Positions 13,301 through 24,300 of a stretch of DNA of 64,000 nt are shown piece after piece. The stretch comes from Streptomyces sp. CNQ-509 (GTDB lineage: Bacteria; Actinomycetota; Actinomycetes; Streptomycetales; Streptomycetaceae): the NCBI RefSeq assembly GCF_001011035.1, contig NZ_CP011492.1:186001-250000 (forward strand). Reading direction: 5' to 3'. The notes under the pieces were generated by a model. That model was not told where the DNA came from and did no database searches. It saw only the letters and a list, made by a program, of their open reading frames with translations. The translations under genes were made by a program, and so were the position numbers. The stretch's first letter is position 1, and each line of letters begins with the position of its first letter.

Positions 13301-16300
13301 GGGCTTCGAGGGCTATCTCGGCAACGGCAGCGCGGCGAGCGTGGCTTCGGGGCGGGTGGCGTACACCTTCGGTCTCGAAGGCCCGGCCATGACTATCGAC
13401 ACCGCCTGCTCGTCGTCCCTGGTGGGCATGCACCTCGCCGCGCAGGCACTGCGCAACGGCGAGTGCGATCTCGCCCTCGCCGGCGGCGTCACCGTGATGT
13501 CCACGCCCTCCGCGTTCCTGGAGTTCTCCCGGCAGCGCGGCCTGGCCGCCGACGGCCGCTGCAAGCCCTTCGCCGACGCCGCCGACGGCACCGGCTGGGG
13601 CGAGGGCGCGGGCCTCGTCCTCCTGGAGCGCCTGTCCGACGCCCAGCGCAACGGGCACCAGGTGCTCGCCGTCCTGCGCGGCTCGGCCGTCAACCAGGAC
13701 GGCGCCTCCAACGGCCTCACCGCACCCAACGGCCCGTCGCAGCAGCGTGTCATCGAACAAGCGCTGGCCAACGCCGGGCTGAGTGCGGGTCAGGTCGACG
13801 CCGTGGAGGCGCACGGTACGGGTACGACGCTGGGCGACCCGATCGAGGCGCAGGCGCTCCTCGCCACGTACGGCCAGGCACACAGCGAGGAACGCCCGCT
13901 GTGGCTGGGCTCCATCAAGTCGAACATCGGCCACACGCAGGCCGCGGCCGGTGTCGCGGGTGTCATCAAGATGGTCGAGGCCCTCCGCCACGGGCACCTC
14001 CCGCAGACCCTGCACGTGGACGAGCCCTCCAGCCACGTGGACTGGGACACCGGCCACGTCGCCGTCCTCAACGAGGCGCGGCCCTGGCCGGAGACGGGTG
14101 AGCCGCGGCGCGCGGCGGTCTCGTCGTTCGGGATCAGCGGCACCAACGCGCACGTGATCCTGGAGGCCGGCCCGGCGCAGCCCTCCGCGGCGAAGCCGGA
14201 GCCGAGCGCCGAGGCGGCAGAGCCGACGCCGGTGCCTGTGGTCGTCTCGGCCCGTACGGCGGCCGCGCTCGCGCAGTCGGCCGAGCGGCTGGCGGCGTAT
14301 GTCGAGGAGCATCCCCAGGTCGAGGCCGGCGCGTTGGCGGCAGGGCTGTGGTCGGGGCGGGCGAAGCTGGAACACCGCGCGGGCATCGTCACCGCCGACC
14401 GCACCGAACTCCACGAAGCCCTCACCGCCCTGGCCACCGGCGCCACGCATCCGGCACTGATCACCGGCCCCGGCCCCGTCGAGACCGGCGGCCGGCTGGC
14501 CGTGATGTTCTCCGGGCAGGGCAGCCAGCGCCCCGGCATGGGCCGCGAGCTGTACAAGACCTTCCCTGCCTACGCCAAGGCCCTGGACGAGGTCTGCACT
14601 GCGCTGGACCGGCACCTCGACACCGAAGTCCCGCTACGGGACGTGATGTTCGCCGAATCCGGCAGCGAGCACGCCGCCCTACTGGAAACCACGCTCTACA
14701 CCCAGCCCGCTCTCTTCGCCCACCACGTGGCCGGCTACCGCCTGCTCCAGACCACCGGCGTGCAGCCCACCGCGCTCATCGGCCACTCCATCGGCGAACT
14801 CTCCGCCGCCCACCTCACCGGCACCCTGCCCCTGGAAGCCGCGGCCGACATGGTCGCGACGCGAGCGAAGCTGCTCCACAGCCTGCCCGAGGGCACCGGC
14901 ATGCTCGCCGTGCAGTCCGCACCCGAGCCCCTGGGCGCGTACCTGGACCGGCACGCAGGGGTGGAGATCGCGGCGTACAACTCCGAGGTCTCCACCGCCC
15001 TCGCCGGGCCCTTCGACGCGCTGGAGGAACTCGCCGCGGAGCTGACCGAGGCCGGTATCCGAACCAAGGCGCTCAAGGTCGCGCACGCCTTCCACACCGC
15101 CCACACCGAACCGATCCTCGACACCTTCACCGACCACCTGACAGACCTCTTCACCCACCACACCCTCGGCGACGCCGACATCCCCGTCATCTCCAACGTC
15201 ACCGGGATGCCCGCCACCAGCAACCAGCACCACGACCCCCACTACTGGGCCCAGCACATCCGCCAACCCGTCCAATTCCACCAAGGCATCACCCACCTCA
15301 CCGAGACCGACGCCATCACCCTCTACACCGAACTCGCACCCCACCCCGCCCTCACCCCCCACCTCCCCGCCAGCGCCCGCAGCACCCCCCACCTGCCGTC
15401 AGAGACCCGCACCCACCTCGCCACCCTGGTCAGCCTCCACACCCACCACCACCCGCTCGACCTCACCCCCCACCTCCCCCGGCCCAGCGGCGGCCTCCCG
15501 AGCCTGCCCACCTACCCCTTCCAGAGCCGGCCCTACTGGCTCGACCTCCCCACCCAGGTCACCAGCGCCACCGACCTCGGCCAGGCGGCCACCACGCACC
15601 CGCTGCTGCACGCCGCCGTCCCACTCGCAGACGGCACCGACGAGCACGCCTCGACCACGGTGTTCACGGGCCGGGTCAGCCTGAGCACCCACCCCTGGCT
15701 CGCCGACCACGCCGTCGCCGGTACGGTCCTCCTCCCCGGCACCGCCCTGGTCGACCTCGCCCTGCACGCCGGCGACCACACCGGTACCGCCCATCTCGAG
15801 GAGCTGAGCCTTCACGCCCCGCTGACGCTCGACGAGGCCGGCACCCACGACCTTCAGGTCACCGCCTCCGTCCGGGGCGGAACGGACGGCGACGGGAACG
15901 AAGGCGTCAGCCGGCGGCAGGTCACGATCCACTCGCGCCGCCACACCGCGGACGACGCCGAGCCCGAGCCGTGGACGCACCACGCCACCGGCACCCTCAC
16001 CACGGAACCGGCCGCATCGGCTACGCCGCCGGCGCAGTGGCCGCCCGCGGGGGCGGAGCCCGTGGACGTCACCGACCTCTATCCCCGTCTGCTCGCCGCG
16101 GGTTACGAGTACGGGCCCGTCTTCCAGGGCGTCACCGCCGCCTGGGTCCACCCGGACGGCACCCTCCACGCCGAGATCGCCCTGCCCGAGGAGACGGACA
16201 CGACCGGCCACGCCATCCACCCGGCCCTCCTCGACGCCGCCGTCCACTCCCTCGCGGCGCGCACCCTCCACGCGGACGGCGGCGCGAACGGCAAGGCGGA

Positions 16301-18332
16301 GGAACTGCGGCTGCCGTTCGCGTGGACCGGGGTATCCGTCCACGCCACCGGCGCCACCGAGTTGCGCGCCACCCTCGCCCCCACCGGCGAGCACGGCCAC
16401 GACCTCGCTCTGCACACCTGGGACCCGGCCGGCGCTCCGGTGGCCACGATCACGGCACTCAACACGCGGCCCGTCGACGCCACCGCCCTCGCCGGCGGCG
16501 CCCAGGCGCACACCGCCACCCGCAACAGCCTGTTCCATCTCGCCTGGCGCCCCGCCGGCCTCAAGCAGGAGCAGGAGCAGGCGGACCTCGGGCAGATCGA
16601 CGTGTACGCAGCGGCTCCGGCGGAGGACGACTCCCCCGCGGCGGCCCACGCAGCGACGGAGACCCTGCTGACCCGCCTCCAGAGCTGGCTGGCCGACAAC
16701 GACGAGACCGACCGGCAGCTCGTCGTCCTCACCCACCGCGCGGTGGCCACCGAACCGGCCGAGGACGTCCACCTGGCGCATGCGCCGCTGTGGGGCCTGG
16801 TCCGTACGGCCCAGAACGAGAACCCCGACCGCATCCACCTCATCGACACCGACACCGCGGTCACCAATCCCAGCCCCGCGGACATCCCGCACCTCGCCGA
16901 GGCCCTGGCCGCCGGCGAACCCCAACTCGCCCTCCGCAACGGCCGGCTATTCACCCCGCGCCTGACCCGCTCGACCGACGCCGCCGCGACGGAGCCCCGG
17001 CCGCTCGACCCGAACGGCACGGTGCTGATCACGGGCGGGACCGGCGGTCTCGCCAGCCTGACGGCACGTCACCTCATCACCGAGCACGGCGTACGCCACC
17101 TCCTCCTGGCCTCCCGCAGCGGCCCCGACCACCCCAACGCGACAGCTCTCCGCGACGAACTCACCGCACTCGGCGCCCAGATCACCCTCACCGCCTGCGA
17201 CGTCACCGACGCCGACGCCGTACGCACCCTGATCGGCTCCATCGGCGACGACCACCCCCTCACCGCCGTCATCCACACCGCGGGCGTCCTCGACGACACC
17301 GTCCTGTCCAAGCTCACCCCCGACGGCCTGCACCCGGTCCTCGCCCCCAAGGTCGACGCCGCGTACCACCTCCACCAGGCCACCCAGGACCTGGACCTCG
17401 CCCACTTCGTCCTCTACTCCTCCGCCGCCGGCACCCTCGGCAACCCCGGCCAGGCCAACTACGCCGCCGCCAACACCTACCTCGACGCCCTCGCCCACCA
17501 CCGCACCCAGCAGGGCCTGCCCACCACCAGCCTCGCCTGGGGCTACTGGAAGCAGGCCACCGGCCTCACCGGCCACCTCACGACCACCGACATCCGCTCT
17601 CTCACCCACGGCACCACGCCCCTCACCACCGAGCACGCGCTTCACCTCCTCGACACCGCGCTCACCACATCCCACCCCCACCACCTCTGCACCCCCCTCA
17701 GCCCCGGCGCCCTCCGCACCGCCCCCCGACTCCCCGCGCTCCTCCACGACCTCGTGCCGGCCACCCGCCGCACCGCCGCGCGGACGCACGGCGCGCAGCC
17801 GCCGGGAACGGACCTGGCCGCACGGCTCCGGGCGCTGCCGCCGGAGGGACGGCAGAAGCTGCTGCTCGACGTCGTGTGCAGCGCCGTCGCGGCGGTCCTC
17901 GGGCACGGCGGCGCGGACGCGATCGATCCGTACCGTCCCTTCAACGAGCTGGGCTTCGACTCCCTCACCGCCGTCCAGCTCCGCAACCGCCTCAGCGAGG
18001 CCACCGCGCTCCGTCTGACCTCGACGCTGATCTTCGACTACCCCACGCCGAATGACCTGGCCCGGTACGTCGGCGAGAGCATCGGCGTCGACGAGGCGAG
18101 CCCCGAGAACTCCTTCCTGGCCGAGATCGACAAGCTCGAACTGACATTGATCGAACGTTCCGCGGAGGACGCCGGGCGGGTGAAGGTGACCCGCCGACTC
18201 CAGGCCCTCCTCACCCGCCTCAACGAGACCGCACGCACGGCACCGGAGGGCGAGGACATCGAGACGAAGCTCCGGTCCGCGTCCAACGACGAACTCTTCG
18301 ACCTGCTCGACAGCGATCTCGACCTTTCCTGA
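1302..18332 (+). CDS. Modular type I polyketide synthase, three modules
   Basis: 5676 residues. A coiled-coil N-terminal docking segment (about residues 1-33) precedes three complete cis-AT modules: KS-AT-DH-ER-KR-ACP, KS-AT-DH-KR-ACP and KS-AT-DH-KR-ACP. All three KS domains keep the Cys-His-His residues (TACSSS, EAHGTGT, K-S-N-[VI]-GH) and all ATs keep GHSxG. The first two ATs carry YASH (methylmalonyl-CoA); the third carries HAFH (malonyl-CoA). The KR domains lack Trp after the catalytic Ser and keep the last Asp of the LDD position (LSD, LND, LDD), as in B-type KRs that supply D-alcohols to DH. The C-terminal 80 residues form a dimerising helix and acidic docking helix. The expected contribution is CH2-CH(CH3), then a conjugated diene of one methyl-branched and one plain double bond. 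It acts in the cytoplasm and receives its chain from the preceding PKS. Confidence 0.97.
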   Translation: MKNEQKLLDNLKWVTAELRQARRRLGEVESKSTEPIAIVSMACRYSGGVASPEDLWRMVAEGRDGIVEFPGDRGWAEDLYDPDPAASGKSYTRMGAFLQGAEQFDAELFGISPREALAMDPQQRLLLETAWEAFERAGLDPAGVKGNRTGVFAGLNSQDYLLRLYRATGDLEGYAATGSAGSVASGRVAYTFGLEGPAVTVDTACSSSLVALHLAVQALRNGECDSALAGGATVMSSPSAFTVFSRQRGLAVDGRCKAFADAADGTAWGEGVGLVLLERLSDAQRNGHKVLAVLKGSAINQDGASNGLTAPNGPSQRRVIEQALANARLNASQVDVVEAHGTGTTLGDPIEAQALLATYGREHSADRPLWLGSVKSNVGHTQAAAGVAGVIKMVEAMRHGVLPPTLHVDKPSSHVDWESGTVALLTETQEWPETGEPRRAAVSSFGMSGTNAHLILEAAPVAAADEAATVDGEAAPETEAAGSASSLPVPVVVSGRSAAALAQSAGRLAGYVEQHPEVEVGALAAGLWSGRAKMEHRAGIVTAGRDELLEALTALATGAAHPALVTGPGSVEAGKTAFVFPGQGSQWTRMGYELAAEEPVFAAHLAACRDELSRWCDWDLLDVLASEDEHALDRVDIVQPALFAVMTGIAELLRHHGVEPDAVIGHSQGEIAAAYVAGALTLSDAIAVVALRAQAITRLAGTGTMASFPLPADELQDLPEGVYVAAINGPHTTILAGETQPLTDLVHTYQEREIRARLIPVDYASHTPHVEDLRETIITDLAERAGIEPMAPAIPFYSTHTGALLAPDQLLDAEYWFNNLRHPVHFHTTLEQLLDNGHYTLIETSPHPVMTAALADTFEQRTTPAHHHATLTRNNGTQTRFRVALANLHAHHHPIDLSPLLPGAEDSTELLPELPTYPFQHQPYWLDAPAQLTSATDLGLSSTTHPLLSAAVQLADTDGADETGASTMVFTGRLSLSTHPWLADHAVAGTVLLPGTALVDLALHTGDHTGATHLEELTLHAPLVLEETGARDLQVTTTPLDDGHGGRQVAIHSRAHTDDEAESESWTCHATGTLTAEPADTAEPSGQWPPAGAQALDVAELYPRMAAAGYGYGPAFRGVTRAWQHADGTLHAEIALPGDTDADGHTIHPALLDAALHPLALRALGAGDAAEDEARELRLPFAWSGVSVHATGATHLRATLTPTGDQGHDLALRAWDPTGAPVATIAALNTRPVDPTALITGSADDGAATRNSLFQLAWTPAQAPQDASDRIDPGQVDLYVAAPAADDTPAAAHAATEALLTHVQGWLAANDETDRRLVVLTHRAVATGPAEDVHLAHAPLWGMVRTAQNESPDRIHLLDTDTAVDAAAGFADVPHLADALATGEPQLALRHGQLLVARLVRATGAGGALDVPESTWKLATGGDGTLEAVTCRPMPEWDEPLAAGQVRVQLHAIGLNFRDTLIALGMYPGDAPLGSEGSGVVTDVADDVTDVAVGDRVMGVMIDGAGSHAVTDHRLLTTVPEQWGFTQAAGIPVAFLTAYFALKDLGRLEAGESLLLHAATGGVGSAALQLARHFGADVYATASPGKHHLLRAQGLDDTHIASSRSLDFEEHFRTHGPDQGVDVVLNALAHEFTDASLRLVRPGGRFIEMGKTDVRDADTVQAEHQVQYRNFDLIEAGPDRIQQILAHLTELFAEGVLTPLPTTSFDIRHTPQALRHLSQARHTGKLILTLPRPLDPNGTVLITGGTGVLAGLTARHLVTEHGVRHLLLASRSGPDHPNATALRDELTALGAHVTLAASDVTDADAVRDLVGSVDEQHPLTAVIHTAGTLSDTVLTQLTPENLHPVLDPKVDAAHHLHEATRHLPLAHFVVYSSAAGTLGNPGQANYAAANTYLDALAHHRTQQGLPTTSLAWGYWKQATGLTGHLSDNEVRNVTHGTTPLEADHAFRLFDAALAGPEAYQLCLPLNPAALRTAPRLPALLRDLVPRPARRVAASSAAADGNALSEQLAALPEAEQERRLLDLVRSNVAAVLGHGTPDAIDPQRPFKELGFDSLTAVELRNRLTNATSLRLPATLIFDHPTPQALTRHLLGQFLDTGSLTARTPSRAGAVAASDDPIAIVSMACRYPGRVRDSRALWDLVSTGRDAIGDLPVNRGWDLENLYDPDPDATGKVYTRHGAFLHDADLFDADFFHMNPREALATDPQQRLLLETSWEAFERAGIEPATLQGSNTGVFAGVISQDYLLRLHQNPEGLEGYIATGSSGSVASGRIAYTFGLEGPAMTVDTACSSSLVALHLAMQALRNGECDLALAGGATIMATPGTFQVFSRQRGLAADGRCKPFADAADGTGWGEGAGLILLERLSDAQRNGHTVLAVLKGSAINQDGASNGLTAPNGPSQQRVIEQALTNAGLSAGQIDVVEAHGTGTTLGDPIEAQALLATYGQAHTEERPLWLGSVKSNIGHTQAASGVAGVIKMVEALRHGRLPQTLNVDRPSTHVEWDTGHVALLTETREWPETGEPRRAAVSSFGMSGTNAHLILESAPVTAADEAVPEETGSGSGVAVPVVVSARTAGALAQSAEQLAAYVEEHPEIEVGALAAGLWSGRAKMEHRAGIVTADRDELREALTALATGVAHPALVTGPGTANAGKTAFVFPGQGSQWTRMGYQLAAEEPAFAEHLAACRDELSRWCDWDLLDVLASEDEHALDRVDIVQPALFAVMTGIAELLRHHGVEPDAVIGHSQGEIAAAYVAGALTLPDAIAVVALRAQAITRLAGTGTMASFPLPADELQDLPEGVYVAAINGPHTTILAGETQPLTELVHTYQEREIRARLIPVDYASHTPHVEDLRETITTDLAERAAIRPVAPAIPFYSTHTGALLAPDQLLDAEYWFNNLRHPVHFHTTLEQLLDNGHYTLIETSPHPVMTAALADTFEQRTTPAHHHATLTRNNGTQTRFRVALANLHAHHHPIDLSPLLPGAEDSTELLPELPTYPFQRESYWIQTSAQLTSAGDLGQISSAHALLSAAVQLADGGEDSAAGAEGSYATIVFTGRVGLSTHPWLADHAVAGTVLLPGTALVDLALHTGDHTGATHLEELTLQAPLVLEETGTRDLQVTASPEAGAESGDPGRWQVTIHSRPHTDDAEPEPWTCHATGTLTAEPAEAPEPLTQWPPAGAEQLDIAGLYARMAAAGYEYGPAFQGVTAAWSHTDGTLHADISLAEDAETAGHTIHPALLDATLHPLATRTLGDEGEAAQELRLPFAWSGVSVHATGATHLRATLLPTGEHGPDLALRAWDPTGAPVATIAALNTRPVDATALTSGAQAGAATRNSLFHLAWSPTAAAPVEQVDLGRVDVYVAAPAAEDSPAAAHVATEALLGHVQNWLADNDETDRQLVVLTHLAVATDPAEDVHLAHAPLWGLVRTAQNEQPDRIRLIDTDIADINADAADVPYLAEALATGEPQLALRDGRLLTPRLTRSTATDAEPRPLNPEGTVLITGGTGGLASLTARHLITEYGVRHLLLASRSGPGHPNATALRDELTALGAQVTLAACDVTDADAVRTLVDSVDEKHPLTAVIHTAGALNDATLTQLTPETLHSVLAPKADAAYHLHQATQDLDLAHFVLYSSAAGTLGNPGQANYAAANTYLDALAHHRTQQGLPTTSLAWGYWKQATGLTGHLSDNEVRNVTHGTTPLDTDHALHLLDTALTTPQPHHLCLPVTPSALRTPDRLPVLFRGLAVRQSRRTAASSAAADGNALVEQLAALAEPERQHKVVLDIVRSNIAAVLGHGTGETIDPHRPFKELGFDSLTAVQLRNQLTTTTALRLPATLIFDHPTPDALTRHLLGRLLDTSPATPRALATRTVTDDDPIAIVSMACRYPGEVRSADDLWRLVAEGRDAVSEFPVNRGWDLDNLYDPDPDATGRTYTRHGAFLHDADRFDADFFHMNPREALATDPQQRLLLETAWEAFEQAGIDPTSLRDSNTGVFTGVIYADYGPRLMHRTPEGFEGYLGNGSAASVASGRVAYTFGLEGPAMTIDTACSSSLVGMHLAAQALRNGECDLALAGGVTVMSTPSAFLEFSRQRGLAADGRCKPFADAADGTGWGEGAGLVLLERLSDAQRNGHQVLAVLRGSAVNQDGASNGLTAPNGPSQQRVIEQALANAGLSAGQVDAVEAHGTGTTLGDPIEAQALLATYGQAHSEERPLWLGSIKSNIGHTQAAAGVAGVIKMVEALRHGHLPQTLHVDEPSSHVDWDTGHVAVLNEARPWPETGEPRRAAVSSFGISGTNAHVILEAGPAQPSAAKPEPSAEAAEPTPVPVVVSARTAAALAQSAERLAAYVEEHPQVEAGALAAGLWSGRAKLEHRAGIVTADRTELHEALTALATGATHPALITGPGPVETGGRLAVMFSGQGSQRPGMGRELYKTFPAYAKALDEVCTALDRHLDTEVPLRDVMFAESGSEHAALLETTLYTQPALFAHHVAGYRLLQTTGVQPTALIGHSIGELSAAHLTGTLPLEAAADMVATRAKLLHSLPEGTGMLAVQSAPEPLGAYLDRHAGVEIAAYNSEVSTALAGPFDALEELAAELTEAGIRTKALKVAHAFHTAHTEPILDTFTDHLTDLFTHHTLGDADIPVISNVTGMPATSNQHHDPHYWAQHIRQPVQFHQGITHLTETDAITLYTELAPHPALTPHLPASARSTPHLPSETRTHLATLVSLHTHHHPLDLTPHLPRPSGGLPSLPTYPFQSRPYWLDLPTQVTSATDLGQAATTHPLLHAAVPLADGTDEHASTTVFTGRVSLSTHPWLADHAVAGTVLLPGTALVDLALHAGDHTGTAHLEELSLHAPLTLDEAGTHDLQVTASVRGGTDGDGNEGVSRRQVTIHSRRHTADDAEPEPWTHHATGTLTTEPAASATPPAQWPPAGAEPVDVTDLYPRLLAAGYEYGPVFQGVTAAWVHPDGTLHAEIALPEETDTTGHAIHPALLDAAVHSLAARTLHADGGANGKAEELRLPFAWTGVSVHATGATELRATLAPTGEHGHDLALHTWDPAGAPVATITALNTRPVDATALAGGAQAHTATRNSLFHLAWRPAGLKQEQEQADLGQIDVYAAAPAEDDSPAAAHAATETLLTRLQSWLADNDETDRQLVVLTHRAVATEPAEDVHLAHAPLWGLVRTAQNENPDRIHLIDTDTAVTNPSPADIPHLAEALAAGEPQLALRNGRLFTPRLTRSTDAAATEPRPLDPNGTVLITGGTGGLASLTARHLITEHGVRHLLLASRSGPDHPNATALRDELTALGAQITLTACDVTDADAVRTLIGSIGDDHPLTAVIHTAGVLDDTVLSKLTPDGLHPVLAPKVDAAYHLHQATQDLDLAHFVLYSSAAGTLGNPGQANYAAANTYLDALAHHRTQQGLPTTSLAWGYWKQATGLTGHLTTTDIRSLTHGTTPLTTEHALHLLDTALTTSHPHHLCTPLSPGALRTAPRLPALLHDLVPATRRTAARTHGAQPPGTDLAARLRALPPEGRQKLLLDVVCSAVAAVLGHGGADAIDPYRPFNELGFDSLTAVQLRNRLSEATALRLTSTLIFDYPTPNDLARYVGESIGVDEASPENSFLAEIDKLELTLIERSAEDAGRVKVTRRLQALLTRLNETARTAPEGEDIETKLRSASNDELFDLLDSDLDLS
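1401..7560 (+). other. PKS module 1 of the window: KS-AT(methylmalonyl)-DH-ER-KR-ACP
   Basis: Residues refer to the protein starting at 1302. KS 34-460 (Cys205); AT 575-873 (Ser667, YASH 763-766); DH 943-1232 (His985 in HxxxGxxxxP, Asp1153); KR structural half near 1248-1400; ER 1414-1730 with a GGVGSAALQ nucleotide-binding loop near 1560; catalytic KR 1737-1975 (Tyr1886); ACP near 2010-2085 (Ser2052). All catalytic residues are present, so full reduction to a methyl-branched methylene unit is expected. Confidence 0.9.
8981..9346 (+). repeat. 366-bp identical segment shared with module 5 (26066-26431)
   Basis: The KS-AT linker and AT start of module 2 match module 5 base for base at an offset of 17,085. 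A single C/T difference ends the identity at 9347. After that, module 5 follows the module 1 variant of the AT, so the AT genes are mosaics. Confidence 0.8.
9285..10774 (+). repeat. 1490-bp direct repeat, copy 1 (AT-DH segment of module 2)
   Basis: Reading along both copies, this stretch matches 32541-34030 at a constant offset of 23,256 bases. I found no mismatch or gap in the stretches I compared. It begins just inside the AT (ATGGGC) and ends in the inter-subdomain region of the DH (GAACCGGC). The flanking sequence differs on both sides. Confidence 0.85.
12888..18060 (+). other. PKS module 3 of the window: KS-AT(malonyl)-DH-KR-ACP
   Basis: KS starts near residue 3863 (Cys4036); AT near 4397-4710 (Ser4496 in GHSIGE, HAFH 4595-4598, the malonyl signature); DH His4803 and Asp4978; KR near 5240 onward (Tyr5387, full LDD motif); ACP Ser5554. 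A plain disubstituted double bond is expected, conjugated to the one made by module 2. Confidence 0.9.
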
Positions 18333-18336
18333 CCCC

Positions 18337-18355
18337 GGCGGCGCCCGGCGCCGCC
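18337..18355 (+). other. Short intercistronic GC hairpin between the two giant PKS genes
   Basis: Nine-base arms (GGCGGCGCC and its complement) are separated by one base, five bases after the stop codon. There is no T tract, so it is more likely an mRNA-stability or partial attenuation element than a full terminator. The next gene starts 54 bases after the stop and is probably co-transcribed. Confidence 0.4.
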
Positions 18356-18370
18356 TCAGCAATTCCGTAC

Positions 18371-18377
18371 AGAGGAG
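18371..18377 (+). promoter_or_regulatory. Ribosome binding site (AGAGGAG) of the second giant PKS
   Basis: AGAGGAG ends nine bases before the ATG at 18387, and the N-terminal docking helix starts immediately after that codon. Confidence 0.75.
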
Positions 18378-18386
18378 CGACGACCA

Positions 18387-21300
18387 ATGTCGGACGAAGC
18401 CAAGCTTCGGGAGTACCTGACCCGCGCAGTCGCCGAGCTGCACCAGACGCGGCAGCGCCTGCAGGACGCCGAGACGGCAAGGCAGGAGCCGATTGCGATC
18501 GTTTCGATGGCCTGCCGGTATCCGGGCGGGGTGCGTTCGCCGGAGGACCTGTGGCGGCTGGTCGCCGCGGGCACGGACGCGATCTCCGACTTCCCCGGGA
18601 ACCGCGGCTGGGACGTCGAGGGCCTCTACGACCCGGACCCCGACAGGACCGGGAAGAGCTACGCCCGCGAGGGCGGCTTCCTGCACGCGGCGGACGAGTT
18701 CGACCCCGAGTTCTTCGGCATGAGCCCGCGGGAGGCCACGGCCACGGACCCGCAGCAGCGGCTCCTGCTGGAGGCGGCCTGGGAGACGTTCGAGCGCGCG
18801 GGCATCGACTCCCACTCCCTCAAGGGCAGCAAGACGGGCGTCTTCGCCGGGGTCATGTACGACGACTACACCGGCCGGCTCATGCACCGGATCCCGGAGG
18901 GCTACGAGGGCTTCCTGGGCAATGGCGGTGCGGCGAGTGTGGCGTCGGGTCGGGTGGCGTACACCTTCGGTCTCGAAGGTCCGGCGGTGACCGTCGACAC
19001 GGCGTGCTCGTCGTCGCTCGTGAGCATGCATCTGGCTGCGCAGGCGTTGCGTAACGGTGAGTGTGAGCTGGCGCTTGCCGGTGGTGTGACGGTGATGGCG
19101 ACGCCGGGTGTGTTTGTGGAGTTTTCGCGGCAGCGGGGGTTGGCGCCTGATGGGCGGTGCAAGCCGTTTGCGGAGGCTGCGGATGGTACGGGGTGGGGTG
19201 AGGGTGTCGGTTTCGTGCTGCTGGAGCGGTTGTCGGACGCGGAGCGCAACGGGCACGAGATTCTTGCGGTGCTGCGGGGTTCTGCGGTCAATCAGGATGG
19301 TGCGTCGAATGGGCTGACGGCGCCGAACGGGCCGTCGCAGCAGCGTGTCATCGAGCAGGCCCTGGCCAGTGCGCGGCTGAGTGCGGGTCAGATCGATGCG
19401 GTGGAGGCGCACGGTACGGGCACGACACTCGGCGATCCGATCGAGGCCCAGGCTCTTCTGGCGACGTATGGTCGGGCGCACAGTGCTGAGCGTCCGTTGT
19501 GGCTGGGTGCGGTGAAGTCGAACATCGGGCACACCCAGGCCGCCGCGGGTGTCGCGGGTGTGATCAAGATGGTCGAGGCGATGCGCCACGGTGTGCTGCC
19601 GCCGACGCTGCATGTGGACGAGCCCAGCAGCCATGTCGACTGGACCGCAGGCCACGTCTCGCTGCTCACCGAGACCCAGTCGTGGCCGGAGACGGGTGAG
19701 CCGCGGCGCTCGGCGGTGTCGTCGTTCGGGATCAGCGGCACCAACGCCCACGTCATCCTCGAAGCGGCGCCGGAGCCCGCGCAGTCGGCCGAGGCCGAGG
19801 GGTCACCCCTGCAGGTCGACAAGTCGATCCCGGTGCCTGTGGTCGTCTCGGCCCGTACGGCGGCCGCGCTCGCGCAGTCGGCCGAGCGGCTGGCGGCGTA
19901 TGTCGAGGAGCATCCCCAGGTCGAGGCCGGCGCGTTGGCGGCAGGGCTGTGGTCGGGGCGGGCGAAGCTGGAACACCGCGCGGGCGTCGTCACCGCCGAC
20001 CGCACCGAACTCCACGAAGCCCTCACCGCCCTGGCCACCGGCGCCACGCATCCGGCACTGATCACCGGCCCCGGCCCCGTCGAGACCGGCGGCCGGCTGG
20101 CCGTGATGTTCTCCGGGCAGGGCAGCCAGCGCCCCGGCATGGGCCGCGAGCTGTACAAGACCTTCCCTGCCTACGCCAAGGCCCTGGACGAGGTCTGCGC
20201 GGCGCTCGACGAGCACCTGGGGACCGGGACGCCGCTGCGCGAGGTGATGTTCGCCGAGGAGGACAGCGAGCCGGCGGAGCTGCTGGAAACCACGCTCTAC
20301 ACCCAGCCCGCTCTCTTCGCCCACCACGTGGCCGGCTACCGCCTGCTCCAGACCACCGGCGTGCAGCCCACCGCGCTCATCGGCCACTCCATCGGCGAAC
20401 TCTCCGCCGCCCACCTCACCGGCACCCTGCCCCTCGCCGCCGCCGCCGACATGGTCGCCACCCGCGCCAAACTCCTCCACACCCTCCCCGAGGGCACCGG
20501 CATGCTCGCCGTCAACACCAACGCCGACACCCTCACCCCGCACCTGCAGAACCACCCCGAGGTGGGCATCGCCGCATACAACTCCGTCACCTCCCTCGCC
20601 GTCGCCGGCCCGCACCAGCCGCTCCACGAACTCGCCGCGGAGCTGACCGAGGCCGGTATCCGAACCAAGGCGCTCAAGGTCGCGCACGCCTTCCACACCA
20701 CCCACACCGAACCGATCCTCGACACCTTCACCGACCACCTGACAGACCTCTTCACCCACCACACCCTCGGCGACGCCGACATCCCCGTCATCTCCAACGT
20801 CACCGGCATGCCCGCCACCAGCAACCAGCACCACGACCCCCACTACTGGGCCCAGCACATCCGCCAACCCGTCCAATTCCACCAAGGCATCACCCACCTC
20901 ACCGAGACCGACGCCATCACCCTCTACACCGAACTCGCACCCCACCCCACCCTCACCCCCCACCTCCCCGCCAGCGTCCGCAGCACCCCCCACCTCCCAG
21001 ACGAGACCCGCACCCACCTCGCCACCCTCACCACACTCCACACCCACCACCACCCGCTCGACCTCACCCCCCACCTCCCCGAGACCACGGCCAAGCTCCC
21101 CGTCCTCCCCACCTATCCCTTCCAGCACCGCCCCTACTGGCTCGACGCGCCCACCGCGCTCACCAGCGCGACCGACCTCGGCCAACTCGGCACCGCCCAC
21201 GCCCTCCTCAGCGCCGCCGTGCAACTCGCGGACACCACCGGGGGCGGCGCGGGCTCGGCCGGTACGACGGTCTTCACCGGCCGCCTCAGCCTCTCCACCC

Positions 21301-24300
21301 ACCCCTGGCTCGCCGACCACGCCGTCGCCGGTACGGTCCTCCTCCCCGGCACCGCCCTGGTCGACCTCGCCCTGCACACCGGCGACCACACCGGCGCCAC
21401 CCACCTGCAAGAGCTGACTCTGCACGCGCCCCTCACGATGGACGAGGCCGGCACGCACGACGTCCAGGTCACCACCGCCCCCCTCGCCGGGGCAGAGGGC
21501 GAGGACGGCGGCCGGTGGCAGGTGACGATCCACTCGCGCCGCCACACCGCGGACGACTCCGAGCCGGAGCCCTGGACCTGCCACGCCACCGGCATCCTCA
21601 CGACCGACGCGGACGCCTCCGCTCACCCGGCCCCGGCGCTGACCCAGTGGCCGCCGGCCGGCACGGAGCCCGTGGAGGTCACCGACCTCTACCCCCGCTT
21701 GCAGGCCGCGGGCTACGAGTACGGGCCCGCTTTCCAGGGCGTCACCGCCGCCTGGCGCGGCGCCGACGGCACCCTCCACGCCGAGATCGCCCTGCCCGAG
21801 GACGCCGACGCCTCCGGCCACACCATCCACCCCGCCCTGCTCGACGCCGCACTCCACCCGCTCGCGGCCGAGAACCTCGGCAAGGACGACAAGGACAGCG
21901 CCGACGGCCGGCTCCGGCTGCCCTTCGCCTGGACCGGCGTCACCGTCCACGCCAGCGGCGCCACCCACCTGCGCGCGACCCTCATTCCGGCCGGTGAGCA
22001 CGGCCACGATCTGACGCTGCACACCTGGGACCCCTCCGGCGCGCCCGTCGCCACCGTCTCCGCGCTCAACTCCCGACCGGTCGACGCGTCGGCGCTCACC
22101 GGCGGCCCCCACACCGACACGGCCACCCGCAACAGCCTCTTCCACCTCGCCTGGAACCGGGCCGCCGCCGAGCAGCCCGCCCAGGCCGAGCGGGTCGCAC
22201 CGGAGCTGGTGGACCTCTACGTCGCGGCTCCCGCCGAGGACGACGGCCCCACCGCCGCGCACGCCGCGGCGGAGGCGCTGCTGACCCACGTACAGGGCTG
22301 GCTGGCCGCCAACGACCGGACCGACCGCCGCCTCGTCGTCCTCACCCACCGCGCCGTCGCAACCGGCCCGGCCGACGACGTGCACCTCCCGCACACGCCG
22401 CTGTGGGGCATGGTCCGTACCGCCCAGAACGAGAACCCCGACCGCATCCACCTCGTCGACACCGACACCGCCGTCGATGCCGCCACCGGCGGCGACCCCG
22501 CCGCCGTCCCCCACCTGCTCGACGCCCTGGCGACCGGCGAACCGCAGCTCGCGCTCCGCCACGACCAGGTCCTCGTGCCCCGGCTGGCCCGCTCCACCGA
22601 GGGGGCCGCCGACGCGCTGGCGATTCCCGCCGGCGAGGAGTCCTGGCGGCTGGACAAGACCGCCTCCGGCACGTTCGACAACCTCGCCTTCCTGCCGAAC
22701 CCGAACCTCCCCGAGGCGCTGGCACCGCATCAGGTGCGCGTCGCGGTACGGGCCATCGGGCTCAACTTCCGCGACGCCCTGATCACCCTCGGCATGTACC
22801 CGGGCGAGGCGCTGCTGGCCAGCGAGGGCGCGGGGGTGGTGACCGAGGTCGGCGCCGACGTCGCCAACGTCAAGGTCGGCGACCGCGTCATGGGCATGTT
22901 CCCGAACGGCGTGGGCGCGCAGACGGTCACCGACCACCGCATGGTCACCGCCGTCCCCGAGGGGTGGTCGTTCAACGACGCGGCCGGGGTCCCGGTGGCG
23001 TACCTCACCGCGTACTACGGGCTCAGGGACCTCGGCGGTCTGGCGGCCGGCGAGTCGCTGCTGCTCCACGCCGCCACCGGCGGCGTCGGCTCCGCCGCAC
23101 TCCAACTCGCCCGCCACTGGGGCGCCGACGTCTATGCCACGGCCAGCCCCGGCAAGCACCACCTGCTGTACGCGCAGGGCCTGGACGAGCAGCACGTCGC
23201 GTCCAGCCGCTCCCTCGACTTCGAGGACCACTTCCGCGCCCACACCCCGCACCAGGGTGTCGATGTGGTGCTCAACGCGCTCGCCCACGAGTTCACCGAC
23301 GCGTCGCTGCGCCTGCTGCGCCCCGGCGGCCGGTTCCTGGAGATGGGCAAGACCGACGTCCGCGACCCGCAGGCCGTCGAGGCCGACCACCGGGTCCGCT
23401 ACCAGAACTTCGACCTCATCGAGGCCGGTCCCGACCGCATCCAGGAGATGCTGACCGACCTGGCCGCGCTGTTCGCCGCAGGCCACCTCACGGCCCCGCG
23501 GACCACCTGCTTCGACGTACGCCACGCCCCCAACGCGCTACGGCACCTCAGCCAGGCCCGGCACACGGGCAAGCTGATCCTGACCCTCCCCCGGCCGCTC
23601 GATCCGGACGGCACGGTGCTGATCACGGGCGGCACCGGTGGCCTCGCGAGGCTGACGGCCCGTCACCTCGTCGCCGAGCACGGCGTACGCCACCTCCTGC
23701 TGGCCTCGCGCAGCGGCCCCGGCCACCGCGACGCCGACGCCCTGCGCGCCGAACTCACCGAACTCGGCGCCCGGGTCACCCTCGCGGCCTGCGACGTCAC
23801 CGACGCCCACGCCGTCCACACCCTCGTCGCCTCCGTCGACGAGCGGCACCCGCTGACCGCGGTGATCCACACCCCGGGCGTGCTGGACGACACGATCCTG
23901 ACCCAGCTCACCCCGGAGACGCTGCACCCGGTTCTGGCGCCGAAGGTCGACGCCGCGTACCACCTGCACCAGGCGACGCGGCACCTGGACCTGGCCCACT
24001 TCGTCCTCTACTCCTCCGCCGCCGGCACCCTCGGCAACCCCGGCCAGGCCAACTACGCCGCCGCCAACACCTACCTCGACGCCCTCGCCCACCACCGCAC
24101 CCAGCAGGGCCTGCCCACCACGAGCCTCGCCTGGGGCTACTGGAAGCACACCACCGACCTCACCAAGCACCTCGGCGACAGCGAGGTGGCCCGCAGCGAC
24201 GCGGCGCTCAGCACCGAGCACGGCCTGAAGCTCCTCGACGCCGCCCTCGCCACCCCGTCCCCGTACCACCTCTGCGTCCCGCTGAACCCGGCCACCCTCC

